Below, piece by piece: positions 1 through 10,708 of a stretch of 64,000 nucleotides of DNA. Position 1 is the first letter of the stretch; each line of letters opens with the position of its first letter. The notes below the pieces were generated by a model. It made no database searches. It was not told the DNA's origin and saw only the letters and a program-made list of their open reading frames with translations. The stretch is from Margaritifera margaritifera (lineage: Eukaryota > Mollusca > Bivalvia > Unionida > Margaritiferidae), in assembly GCA_029931535.1 (NCBI GenBank), contig JAQPZY010001688.1, forward strand, positions 9,680,001 through 9,744,000. The letters run 5' to 3'. Made by a program: the position numbers and the translations under genes.

Positions 1-1690
1 CCCACCCCACCCCCAGCCCGAAACAATATCTTTAAACCAGGACTTTAAAGACCTTTACGCCTTTAAATAATGGCAAAATTTAACTGGAGCTTTTTACTTT
101 TATTTAAATAAATAAAATAAAATAAATTTTTTAAAAATTTGTTAACAAAGCTAGTTTTCATACTCTAAATCTGCCGCCCCGGAATTTTGCCGCCTTAGGA
201 AGCTGCCTTGTCTTCCTAATGGGAAATCCGCCATTGCGATACACGTCAGACTGACGTGACCAGTCATGCAAACAGCTTTCTGAGAGGCAAACGTAGCTCA
301 TGACGCCTTAGCGCTTAACGGTGATCTATGGTTTCTTGATTCGGATGTTCGGCGTTAGAGCGAAGGTACATGACGTTATAAAATCTTACAGGATTCTTAC
401 ATCTCTCCGATCTTGAGGTTTCCGATTTGCTAGAGTCTTTAATATAACACATACCACCAAGAAACTGCACAATTATGTTTTCCAATGATTGTTGAAACGT
501 CAGTACAACCCCGATTATTCATTATTTCGTTAAAACGTCAGTACAACCCCGACTGTCCAATACTCCGTGAAATGTTAAGATTCTCAATTTTATTTCTTCA
601 CTTATATCTCAGAAAAGTAAAAGACGTACACTATTTCAACAAGCGACTTTTCATGACTATGATGACATTTCCAGTTAATTGTTAAGACTCAGTAATTTGA
701 ATATAGTTTTGGTAACAAAACGCATTTTCATTGTTATAGAATGTACATGTATGAGAAATGATCAATCGTCAAGGACTACTTTAAGGATTCATTTTTTTAA
801 AATTTAAATCATTTTTATGTTAAAAAATAATGTTTATTTACAGGTTGCTTAGCACTGAAATATATAAATAAGGACCTTCAGACAGGGAGGCAAAAATGAC
901 ATTTTGCAATAACATTGTTCGATGACTGTATAAATGCAAGCTCTATATACGCGAATGGGTCTCTGCAATACAGATAACTCCAACCAGAAATCTGTGACCA
1001 AGTTTGTAGTAACAGTTTATCTCCCTTGATACATTAATATATTTTTTTTATAAAAGGAATTTTCCTTTGCTGACCGTCATGAACTGGTAGTTTACCTTCA
1101 TTACAGCGAACATTAGTCTTTGCTTGGATAAAAGAGCACAAGAAAGAACGACGAATGGATGAATGGATGGAAGGATTAGTGGATGAATGAAATGAAGGAA
1201 ACAAAGATAAGAAATGAATAAAAAATATATTTGTTACTGTATTATACAAATGGTGATATTTTCGGTCGAAAATTATATGTTCCTTCAATCTTCCTTTTCC
1301 CTGGAAGCATCTATAGCATTTTAAACATGAGAACGGAGGTAAGCTAGTGGGACAAAAACGCAGAAACACGTTTTATGCGTTCTTAAGTGTTATTGCTGTG
1401 TGGTGGCATGGTGTAGAAGGTCTCATAACCAGTTTTCAAAAGTCCTTTAAAACAAAGGGATGAAATGAAACCAGCTTCGAGATCATGACTTAAATCTTCA
1501 TTTAAACTAAAACATCGAAGGTTAGATACTAGTATTATAGTATTTACATTAAAACTAATATCAGATCGATTGAAAAAATAACACTTAATTAGCCAAGTAT
1601 AATACTGCACAGGGAAACCTCTCTATTGAGACCACTCGTGAATTTAGTGGTACTGTTTTTATTATCAAAGTGGTCCTATTATTGAGGCCT
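1..1690. other. Intergenic DNA, no gene recognised
   Basis: AT-rich sequence with only short random reading frames. The one local structure seen is a direct repeat of about 20 bp (core acgtcagtacaaccccga) near 494-514 and 532-553. Confidence 0.6.
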
Positions 1691-1761
1691 AATTAGTGAG
1701 GAAGGGGCTTTTTCTTCTTTGGGTTTTCAATAATCACATAATCATGGAGGCACATTTTATC

Positions 1762-1763
<2 letters not shown>

Positions 1764-1821
<58 letters not shown>
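1764..1821. repeat. (GA)n microsatellite
   Basis: Nearly perfect GA dinucleotide run with one AA interruption. Confidence 0.95.
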
Positions 1822-1889
1822 ATAAATTGTGTGAATGCATGATAATATATTGTCGCAAACTGAATTTATTTTATGACGAAGCTGAGCGC

Positions 1890-2660
1890 ACAATATCTTG
1901 AAGCTTAGGCTATATGTACGCAGTATCTTAAAGCTTAGGCTCTACATACACAATATCTTCAAGCTTAGGCTATATGTGCAAAATATCTTAAAGCTTAGGC
2001 TCTACATACACAATATCTTAAAGCTTAGGCTATATGTGCAAAATATCTTAAAGCTTAGGCTCTACATACACAATATCTTAAAGCTTAGGCTCTACATACA
2101 CAATATCTTAAAGCTTAGGCTCTACATACACAATATCTTAAAGCTTAGGCTATATGTACGCAGTATCTTAAAGCTTAGGCTATATGTACATGATATCTTA
2201 AAGCTTAGGCTCTACATACACAATATCTTCAAGCTTAGGCTATATGTGCAAAATATATGAAAGCTTAGGCTATATGTACATGATATCTTAAAGCTTAGGC
2301 TATATGTACATGATATCTTAAAGCTTAGGCTACATGTACATGATATCTTAAAGCTTAGGCTACATGTACATGATATCCTAAAGCTTAGGCTATATATACA
2401 AAATATCTAAAAGTTTAGGCTATATGTACACAATATCTTAAAACTTAGGCTATATATACACAATATCTTAAAGCTTAGGCTATATATACACAATATCTTA
2501 AAGCTTAGGCTATACATACACAATATCTTAAAGCTTAGGCTATATATACACAATATCTTAAAGCTTAGGCTCTACATACACAATATCTTAAAGCTTAGGC
2601 TATATATACACAATATCTTAAAGCTTAGGCTATATATTCACAATATCTTAAAGCTTAGGT
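1890..2660. repeat. 30-bp tandem satellite, about 26 copies
   Basis: The core cttaaagcttaggctatat recurs every 30 bp, and most units carry an AAGCTT (HindIII) site. Units come in a few variants (tctacataca, tatatgtaca, tatatgtgca) that alternate in blocks, suggesting higher-order duplication. Because 30 is a multiple of three, a decapeptide-repeat frame stays open over about 12 units (1898-2260). No start context, flanking coding sequence or non-repeat domain supports translation. Confidence 0.95.
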
Positions 2661-3699
2661 TATATTGCTATTCTGACAGTTAAAATACGAAGAATGTTTA
2701 CAAATTCCACGCCTTCATCTTAGATATAAGGTTCGAGATTTGATCATGAGGATCTTATTTTGTTCTTTTCCATTTTCATTTACTTATTTGTTTATTTATT
2801 TACTTATTTATTTATTATTTTTATTTATTTATTGGAATATTATTTAATATTACATAGCCTAGCGAGGAGCAAAACATCCTTTTTTCCAGCCTTTAAGCAA
2901 ACGATTTGAATAGAATTGGGATTTCTCTTAAAATGATGCAAGAAAATTTCAGAGATATACTCTACAGTATATGTTATATTCATTCGTTTAGTTTATTTAT
3001 TCCTTAACTAATTTATTTATTTATGCATTTTCTTATTGATCTAAGACTTGAGTTATGGCTGAATGTGACAATGTTTCCCAGTTCTACGAATTTAAACTTG
3101 TTGCCTAGCTTTGCGGACAGGTGTATTTTCGGCTGGTAGGGAATGTCACTAAATACAGCGAATTTGTTTGTAAATGGCGTTCGTACGTTTGTCTGTGAAA
3201 GTCTTTTAGCGCTCTTGTGCATATTTATAAATAAAGAAAGTATGTTTTCTTACCTTTTCTTTCTTCTTGCTTAGTTCAGATACAAAAATATCCACCTTTC
3301 AATCACACTGACCACTGCTTATGATGAAACAGACCGCCTGGACTTATGGGTTTTCCTTTGATGTAGATACAGGTATATGCTGTATAGCCGCAACTGATGA
3401 CACGTGACGTCGTCGTGAAGGACCCCAAGTTGTGAAATGTAGGAAGGGGTAGCGAGGATGGTTGATTATTAGAGTTGTCCTCTTTGACACTCTTGATAAT
3501 TTCTCAGAAAAGTTTGTATTTCTCTTCTTGATCCTACCTGGTGATAATTTGGTGGTAGGAAGTAATATTCTATAAGTAGTATTTTACTTATATGCATTAC
3601 CTGTAATATTATGAATCACAGTGTTTACCGCCTGGCTGTAATAACACATATTTTGTATGTACCTAAGGTACCAAACGAGCACGAGAACCTTACACTCTC

Positions 3700-3700
<1 letters not shown>
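2660..3700. other. Intergenic DNA, no gene recognised
   Basis: Contains a degenerate TTTA-rich tract around 2770-2835 and AT-rich sequence. No coding signal was found on either strand. Confidence 0.6.

Positions 3701-3790
<90 letters not shown>
3701..3790. repeat. (GATA)n microsatellite
   Basis: About 22 perfect GATA units. On the minus strand this is a TATC run directly after the A-rich 3' end of the adjoining SINE, so it probably grew from the SINE tail. Confidence 0.95.
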
Positions 3791-3791
<1 letters not shown>

Positions 3792-4074
3792 TTTGTTTTG
3801 TTTGTTGTTTTACGGCAAGGCAACACAAGAAGGCTTTTTAGTGCCGATGCAAATGGAATAAAGTGCCTTGCCCAAAGACACACCACTGTAGACTACCCAG
3901 GCTGATCCAATGGCAAGATTGGAACCAACACCTTTTGGGTCGCGAGTTCGGCGTGCAGACCACTGCGCCACTACAACTCCTGTCTCAGTTAGTCGCCTCT
4001 TACGACACACGGGACGGTGCATCGAGCATATTCTACATCCCCAGCCCCCCGGGGAGGGAATATATGATAGGCGG

Positions 4075-4075
<1 letters not shown>
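3791..4075 (-). mobile_element. tRNA-derived SINE, copy 1
   Basis: Read on the minus strand there is a tRNA-like head with an A-box-like tggcgcagtgg and a B-box-like ggttccaatc. A central segment with ctttgggcaaggcacttta follows, then a 3' part ending gccgtaaaacaac. The copy at 31868-32065 has the same order (head, 'ttgggcaa..cacttta', 'gccgtaaaac'), which establishes a family. Upstream of the head lies a short hairpin-like motif (gtcgtaagaggcgac). The element is bounded by (TATC)n at its 3' side and (GT)n at its 5' side. The family name is not known to me. Confidence 0.75.

Positions 4076-4144
<69 letters not shown>
4075..4144. repeat. (CA)n microsatellite
   Basis: Uninterrupted CA run next to the 5' end of the SINE. 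Confidence 0.95.
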
Positions 4145-4147
<3 letters not shown>

Positions 4148-4363
4148 CATTCATATATACAGATAGAGAGACAGAAAGAGAAATAGACATATAATGTTCA
4201 TTTGAATATGGGTCAGGTTTACTTACCACGTAACAAATGCTAACCTGATATCTCTCTTATATAGCCCTTGTAAATAGGCACTGTAATAATGTGACTAAAT
4301 GACTGCAACGCGTTTAAACAAGATCTCGTCTATTTTTGGACACTGCGCGTACACACAGAATGT

Positions 4364-4366
<3 letters not shown>

Positions 4367-4425
<59 letters not shown>
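4367..4425. repeat. (GT)n microsatellite
   Basis: Uninterrupted GT run, about 29 units. Confidence 0.95.
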
Positions 4426-4426
<1 letters not shown>

Positions 4427-4716
4427 CTCTATTAGATATTCAGTCCCATATAGAAATTTATACGGTGTTTACCTCAGACGTTCTACTATGCAAGACACAG
4501 AGAACTTTAGAGGACAGAGTATACGATACAATTAAAATAGATTTACTACTTAAACAACTTCCTGGTCCGATCAAACACTTCAACGCTTATCTTAACTGTA
4601 TTCTGGCACGTCATGAAGTTGTACCTATATGCACCTCAGACACGGTAGACGGGAGATTTCTTCATTCCTACCTTCCTTCCTTTATTCCTTCCGTTCATTT
4701 ATTAATTCTTTTATGA
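4426..4716 (+). CDS. Unrecognised open frame, possible exon
   Basis: After the (GT)n run one frame stays open for about 95 codons and has protein-like composition: mixed charged and hydrophobic residues, with segments such as LLLKQLPGPIKHFNAYLN and VVPICTSDTVDGRF. The final dozen or so codons run into a ttcc-rich simple tract and are probably not coding. I do not recognise the family. It could be an exon or a remnant of a transposon or viral gene, because no start codon belongs to it except upstream of the microsatellite. Neighbours are only repeats. Coding status rests on composition alone. Confidence 0.25.
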
Positions 4717-5421
4717 GTAGTCTGATTCTCTCAAAATTAATCCAAAATCTGAATACTTGTTTACTGAAAACAGCATTGGTATTTACGTAGCATAAGATTA
4801 GTCTACGGGTCATGGTGCTAATTCATATTGCCTGATGAGTTATACATTTACCCACCGAGACGTATAGTGTATTGGTCCTAGCAGAAAGTTAAATAGTAGA
4901 AAAAAAGTTAAATAAACATTACAACTATGGAACTAGAGCTGGAAGCTATCTCATATGTCCACACATTTTATTACCTATGAAAATGATACTTTTTACCCTC
5001 ACTCTTTAGCTCATTTCCTAACTGGGACTGCATGCAGGATCTGAAATCTCCGTTTCCATTTACTCACATCATACCAAATATGATTACCGTCTCTGAATTG
5101 ATGTAGACAGAGTTAAAGTTACAAGTGATACCTCCAATAACCAACCATCAATCCCTACCCTCCAGTGGAGAAGATCAAGGATCTGAAATATTATCACTGC
5201 CTCAGTCGGTGTCGACGAAGTTCAGCGTACAAAGAAAACTGACTAACAGAGGGTCGGGCAGACAGATGTCCACAAGGACAGACATGACCTACCCCAAAAT
5301 ATCCGCTATTGTGCAATTATCAACACACACAACTTATTTTCTATAATAACTTACATATAATTACCTATGTAAAGATAAGCCTTGTTCAAGATGTTGAATA
5401 GTCTGGTCGTTCTTATATGGG
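4717..5421. other. Intergenic DNA, no gene recognised
   Basis: No convincing frame, repeat or RNA signal was seen. Confidence 0.5.
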
Positions 5422-5598
5422 AACAGGTTAATTGTCATAAACAAGGAATAAGGAAATCTAGTGTTCAAGAAACAGTGCGGAACAAGTTAATTGTCATAAA
5501 CAAGGAATAAAGAAATGTAGTGTTCAAGAAACAGTGCGGAACAGGTTAATTGTCATAAACAAGGAATAAGGAAATGTGGTGTTCAACAAACAGTGCTA
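5422..5598. repeat. 59-bp tandem repeat, three copies
   Basis: Units start at 5422, 5481 and 5540 with the core ggttaattgtcataaacaag. Identity is high, with a few substitutions, so the array is young. Confidence 0.9.
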
Positions 5599-7190
5599 CA
5601 GGGCAATGAAACTTGTCCATAGCTGAACCAGCATCTCAGAGATCGAGCGTTGTGGGAATCGATGATAGGTTTTCACCATACAGTTTGCTGTATTAAGCAA
5701 TTAAAAACATGAACATGCAGTTCTGCCTTGTCTTGTCAACCCTTCCAAAAACATAAGCATTTAAGTCGCAATATTGCAATAAATGAAATTATGAAGTTTG
5801 TTCTGAGGATATTAACAGTGTTACGACTCTATGGTCTAAGAAAAATGTAACAGAAAGAAAGTGAAACCAACAAATCAAGTAAAAAATCAACAAGCAATTT
5901 ATTACTAGATAATTAAAATGAAAAATCAAAAAGTCACTTACAGTAATGTGTTTTGAAATCCTAATAATCCAATAAGAATGATTGTTCTAATCACAAGTCC
6001 TAAATATAGAATGTTCCGAATTCACGGCTGTGTCCTTGAATGTTATTATGTGCCAATGGTCTCCAAAGTCCTGATGTACTAGTAATCTTTGATGTGCTGA
6101 TGTCAAAATGAAGTATTCCAAAATCTCTGAATAAGTTCACATAAATTCCAAAATCATCAATTAAGAATCCAAAATCCAAAAGTTTATGAGCACTGTTATA
6201 ATCCAATGAATATTTAAAATAATTCCTCTCTTAGAATTTGGAATGAATTTTCACAACTGTAATAGCTCTTTACAAGACTGATGGTAATGTCAAAACTGAA
6301 TAAATGTCCACCAAACATGGTATATATAAAGATTGGTCACATGACAGAATGTTCTAGAATGTGTGTCATCTTAATGGAATTTTACTTGTAAACAAAATTC
6401 AACCTTGACCTTCAAATTGAGAAAACATATTGATCAAAACAACCTAATTCAAGGACACTAGTTAAACATGTTTTTCCTGATAACATTAAGATTTAAGCAA
6501 ATATTAAAGTGAAGAAACATTTATAATTTCCTAAAATATTTATAATATTATATAAACATCATACATAACAACAGTAATACAGCGGTAGTGATAGTCATCA
6601 TTACTGATAATGGGCGAATCCTTACCAAACATGACTCCATTTCAAACTATGGAAATGGGCCTAATATTCGATGGAAGAAGTGAGTAAAACTCATTAAGAC
6701 CTTTTAGTTAGGAATGGATATTAAAGACAGAAAGCATGTATGTGTTCTTCTTTACACTATGCTTAAGAATGACATCTTTTAAACTCTGTAGGATACCGGC
6801 GACAACAACGCCACAGAAGTTGGAAATATTACAAATTAGTTTGCAGAAAAAAACTGCTGATTTGAAGTATACAAATTTCGCCAAGAAAAGCAAAAGCCAG
6901 GATAATCAATGAATGACTTCCACACAAAACTAAGACAGCTTGAAGCTACGTAAAAATTAGAAGATGCCGACAAAGAAACAAGAAAACAATATTTTCAAGG
7001 ATGTTCTTCGACACGCTTTAGACGCCGTGCCGTCATCGGGGAGATGATTTGACACAGCTTCTAACACTTCCTTCCGAACATTCTGATAAACAAGTAAAGG
7101 GAAATAGAAAATCAGAAAGAGAAAACACCCACAAAGGTAGGCAGTGGCGGCGTCAACTGAATCGACCATAGAGACACGAACAGCCACCTA
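5599..7190. other. Intergenic DNA left of the Polinton-type element
   Basis: AT-rich, no gene recognised. A minus-strand frame at 6957-7187 (76 codons) has one hydrophobic stretch near its N-terminus and lies just outside the recognisable element genes. It could be a last small gene of the element, but nothing conserved supports that. Confidence 0.45.
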
Positions 7191-7191
7191 G

Positions 7192-7225
7192 ATAATAATA
7201 CGATCTGCAAAAGTAGTATTATTAT
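7192..7225. repeat. Short perfect inverted repeat near left limit of element 1
   Basis: The arms ataataatac and gtattattat (10 bp, perfect) flank a 14-nt spacer. It lies just beyond the last recognisable gene and may be part of a decayed end, or chance. Confidence 0.5.
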
Positions 7226-7249
7226 GGGACTTTTACATTTCGGTTACTG

Positions 7250-7735
7250 ATCTTTTACCTCCGATAAATCAATTACCTGTTTTGGGTCGCTAGCGCCCCG
7301 GTTTTGTGTCTGTGCGATGAGACGTCGGAAGTTGTTTATTTCCGGTAAACACGGCCTCGAACTACGCAATGGTAATGATTTTATCTTTGATGGCCACCGA
7401 GTATAGTTTACTGATTGTACTGAGACTACTTTGTACTGCTGCAATAATTTTCGGATAGACACGTACTCGTTGATGCAGTCCTGACGAAATTATTTTACCA
7501 GCGCGCCTGCAACAATGGTTGCTATCGATATAGCTGCAACAGCAATTCCGACTCGCATGCATACGACAGTTGTTGTCGTTGTAATTCCAGCAGCACCCAA
7601 GCCTACGGTGTTCGCGGCAGTAATTCCGTAAATGGTATCTAAAACATTACACATGCACTTGTATTTCTCGAGTAAAACGGTTTTCTTGGTTATTTCATCT
7701 CGCAGCGGTTGTTCCGCTTCGATTATTTTCTCGCG
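7250..7735 (-). pseudogene. Small hydrophobic, helix-rich Polinton accessory protein
   Basis: The minus-strand frame from about 7735 begins with a charged helical stretch (segment LRDEITKKTVLLEKYKCM). It then shows an Ala/Gly/Thr-rich part (AANTVGLGAAGITTTTTV) and a second hydrophobic stretch (VAAISIATIVAGALVK) before a stop. The remaining amphipathic part continues in other frames down to about 7250. A helix, one or two Gly/Ala/Thr-rich membrane-like segments and a C-terminal helix match a small protein often seen in invertebrate Polintons that resembles SLATT-type membrane proteins. It follows the LSK-type gene at 7779-8050 in the same orientation. Its function is unknown, and the identification is by general pattern only. 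Confidence 0.5.
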
Positions 7736-7778
7736 TCAGTAGCTTTGAGGGTCTATCACATTTCTTCTATTAATATTG

Positions 7779-8050
7779 TCATCGTGGGGAACAATCATAG
7801 AAAATATATTCCGTGGGAATATTTAAGTCTCCGGCCTTTTTCAGTGCCATCCCGGATGCGGTTCTTACGGCCCCTAGTGCAGTCGCTTTTGCACCCGCGG
7901 GAGCTGCAGCCTCCAACAGTACTGGAATTGCCACGAGAAATGGAAATATTCCTCCGGTCTTTTGTATTTGTGTCACCTCTGACTTTGACAACTGTAATAT
8001 CACCGAGGTGTTCTTTTGTTTGGCTGCATTGAGCTGATTAAGTTGTGTTT
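7779..8050 (-). pseudogene. Small Ala/Gly-rich Polinton virion-type protein
   Basis: Visible features are a segment like TQLNQLNAAKQ, then LQLSKSEVTQIQKTGG, an Ala-rich hydrophobic part (FLVAIPVLLEAAAPAG) and the tail AGDLNIPTEYIFYD. Small proteins with an 'LT..QL..I..A' repeat, then 'L.LSK.Q....GG', an Ala/Gly-rich segment and a short polar tail recur next to the major capsid gene in Polintons and adintoviruses, and are thought to be minor virion components. The main frame is open for about 74 codons from 8003, and the N-terminal part upstream has a stop. It sits directly downstream of the capsid gene on the same strand. The virion role is inferred from family and position. Confidence 0.6.
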
Positions 8051-8224
8051 AGGTCAACCTTACGGGGACAATTCCAGTTAACTTAATGTGACACCACAAT
8101 CATTTCTTATTGCGTTCTTTACTTTCGCAAGCCAACTTTAACTTCGTGATATGACATTATTATTTGAAAATGAAACAGGTTAAATTACTAGTTTGAGAAA
8201 ACTTATTAGTTTTCAACAGGTACG

Positions 8225-9409
8225 TCAATGACCATCATTCGACAACCTGTGCCCTATAACAACAGAGTCTTGTCTTAGAGGATCACAGCAATGCATCTGT
8301 AACAGCCCGGGGGTGGTGGACCTCACCTGCATGAAAGTACATGTCGACCACGCACTGCTTAAGCAACTCCAGGTGTACCAATGAAAAATAATACATCGGA
8401 TCGGGTACAACCCAGTACAGTCTTTCTGGGAAATATGTAGACCTGTGTTGATGTTTTGATCCAGGCCCATGTACGACCACAGATTGTGATATGCACGTGC
8501 GACATGATTGTTTGCGAAGTAAAGCAGCATTTCTTCGGAATGTTCCTGATGATTGTTTAACCGCAGAGAAACTTCATACACCATTAACTGGTCAAATATA
8601 ATCACACTACGCTTTTGGCTTTTCACTCGATTCCTTCCTTCAAACGCCACAAACACATGTTGATAACTCAACTTTACCATTAACACCTCCTTCACGTCAA
8701 ATTGTATAGTTGGCGGTGCCTTTGCGGGTTACGAAAATAACCTTGCGGACATCTCTGCAAAACGCAAATATATGACTGAGAGGAATCGCACATGAAAATA
8801 GCAATGAGGCTCCATGAAGTTATCCTCGACGCTGCGCAAATCCATCTATGTAATTCAATCTTGGATTTCGTATAGTGGTGCCGGCAACGCCAGGTCTGGC
8901 TGGCATGCCATCAAGTTGTGGGTCCACGAAAGCAGTTGTCGCAAGTTGATGTAATATATACGGGATATGATCTGCACTGTCGTCTGCTTCCTTGTGAAAC
9001 ATAGACGGGCCAGAGGATCTCGCACAATCGTCACTGTATCTGGCGAGCCTGATAATTGTGGTGGCAATGTCAATGTTGTTGAGAATTGCTTCGATTGCAT
9101 TTGCGTCGATGGAATAACGTGCACTGTTGAACAACGCCAGGATGCCGTTGTTGACCAATCCAATCTTAGTACCGTCGGCGTAGTCGTTAATGTTGTCACC
9201 AAGTACATGTTTTTCTCGATCTCCAAGAAAACCTCACACGGAAGATAAAACCTAGATGTGTCATGCACTTTCAATTCTATTTTTGATTGATTAACTCCTT
9301 TGCCGGGTACGAATAATACTGACATTTTTTTTTTTTTTTTGCTTTGATCTACTATCACAGGCGCGCCAAAGTCGAACGCGGGATCGGCTGTATCTTTGAA
9401 TTTTGCCAT
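8225..9409 (-). pseudogene. Major capsid protein, double jelly-roll type (degenerate)
   Basis: The start is taken at ATG 9409 (MAKFKDTADPAFDFG), just after the stop of the preceding gene. The N-terminal jelly-roll pattern is seen as FYLPCEVFLEIEKNMYLVT and, in another frame, VNNGILALFNSARYSID followed by LARYSDDCARSSGPSMFHK. The latter matches the 'E-S/Y-D-D-Y-A-R-S' region of Polinton and adintovirus capsid proteins. The second half is visible as KLSYQHVFVAFEG and NNHVARAYHNLWSYMG, where the family has 'R.YYNLF...G'. It would form the hexon-like capsomer. A run of about 16 T (A on the coding strand) near 9327 and several frame changes disrupt it. At about 390 codons it is somewhat short for the family. 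Confidence 0.72.
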
Positions 9410-9412
9410 CGT

Positions 9413-9864
9413 TTATCCAATATTGATTTTGTCTGATACCATTTTGGTGGCTTCGCCACTCTTGTCCAGGGCCAGTCCACAAATGTAATCCGCTTCCCAT
9501 TGCCGCATTTGCATACATTGAATCAGCCATCCGTTGTTGAGGAGTTCATTGATGATTTTGCCAACCGGTGCTGGTATTATTGATGTTGCTGGTAGTGTAA
9601 TTGACGAATCGTCGTAATCGATCTCGAATCGATCGAACAGCCTGCGATCCCAATTTATTTAACCGATCCGCGGCAGCACTTTTGATGCCAGCAACTTGTT
9701 TGGCGATCGGTCCACCGCAATGTGTGGGCCGTGAGAACCTTTGGCGCGCCTGTGAACTGTCCCTGGACGACATCACAGAGGCCATTTGCGTAATATGTCG
9801 CGTAAACGCGTTTTCTCGCGTTGACAACACGCACGGGTATTACACATCCACGTACGACTGTCAT
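9413..9864 (-). pseudogene. Basic minor virion protein candidate
   Basis: The ATG at 9864 overlaps the stop of the upstream penton-like gene (TAATG). The N-terminus reads MTVVRGCVIPVRVVNARKRV, a basic leader typical of a small protein encoded between penton and major capsid genes in invertebrate Polintons. A helical, Arg/Lys-rich part follows in another frame (KQVAGIKSAAADRLNKLG, RDRLRRFVNY). A third frame runs to a stop a few bases before the capsid ATG. By position and composition it resembles adenovirus-type minor core/cement proteins (pVI/pX-like), but sequence evidence for that link is weak. At least two frameshifts are present. Confidence 0.5.
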
Positions 9865-10708
9865 TATATTCGATCAGGTTGATCTCTAATGTACAGTTGT
9901 ATTGTCAAGGTCTCCCCGCGGAAATCCAACATGTGCACGTCCTGGTCCACAATAGTAAAACGAAGGTGCGTCCACCTGGGATTGTGTCATGGAAGATACA
10001 CAGGTGTGGGATTTATTGACAGCAGATCACCCGGTTCCACAATTGGGGAGAACCCAACCAATATGTAACCATGAGAAGCTACGCTACGCCTGATAATGTC
10101 TGGCGCGATATTGTATCCCATACGCAAGATTCGTGTGTCTGCGGGAATCTCATTAATATCTTCGGGCCGAATGAGAACTGTTCTCAGCTACGACTGTGTG
10201 ATGTCAACCACGTCCTGTGGAGATTCGATCGAGATAGCAGAGCTGAGTGTGGGCTCGCATTCGCGTATGAAAATTGTAGAGTCTTTCCCAGTTGACAACG
10301 AAATTCTTCCTCGGATCTCATCATAGATCGATTCCATGTCGTACGCGCCCGTGGAAAGTTTAATAACGTTCCAGGTACTTTCTCGACCGCTCTCTTCCGA
10401 AAACACGAACGAGTTATTCACGTCAAGACCCCCGAACGGCTGCTATCGGATATTGGGCCAACTGTGATACACACGCAACGACGCTAGTGCAGTCTCTAGT
10501 GTACGGGATTTCCCGAAGGCGATTGGTATAGAAAAAACACGTACATTTCTGGTTTCGTAGACGAGATTGTGATCATCGAAGTAACGCTCAGGGTTGTATT
10601 TGCAACGACACGCTGCATCGCAGCATTGATTTCATGAAGAATGGGAAGCGCCTCAGAACCCATCATCGGTATACGCGCGTTCATCATATACATCATCAAT
10701 GTTTTCAA
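9864..10708 (-). pseudogene. Penton-like minor capsid protein (degenerate)
   Basis: Segments in different frames give the pattern of the Polinton/adintovirus minor capsid (single jelly-roll) protein. NNSFVFSEESG and IKLSTGAYDMESIYDEI come first, matching the family's 'LP.GAYE..DI...I'. Then comes RMGYNIAPDIIRRSVASHGY, and lastly LRFTIVDQDVHMLDFRGETL, matching the conserved C-terminal 'L.I.DQDG.LVDFRGE.I'. This protein occupies the fivefold vertices. It is upstream of the small basic gene, overlaps it by one base, and follows the helical gene. The N-terminal 100 or so codons are badly scrambled, so the start is uncertain. Confidence 0.68.

Noticed and set aside
1898..2260. 120-codon open frame of a decapeptide repeat
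   Set aside because: It is a by-product of a 30-bp satellite whose period is a multiple of three. There is no non-repeat coding sequence.
1890..2660. Possible CRISPR array
   Set aside because: Units are contiguous with no unique spacers, and the context is eukaryotic.
3810..4229. 139-codon minus-strand frame through the SINE
   Set aside because: It reads a SINE and a CA/GT run; nothing resembles a protein.
6957..7187. 76-codon minus-strand frame with a hydrophobic stretch as an extra Polinton membrane protein
   Set aside because: No conserved motif, no counterpart in element 2 (which lacks this arm) and weak context. Mentioned only as possible.
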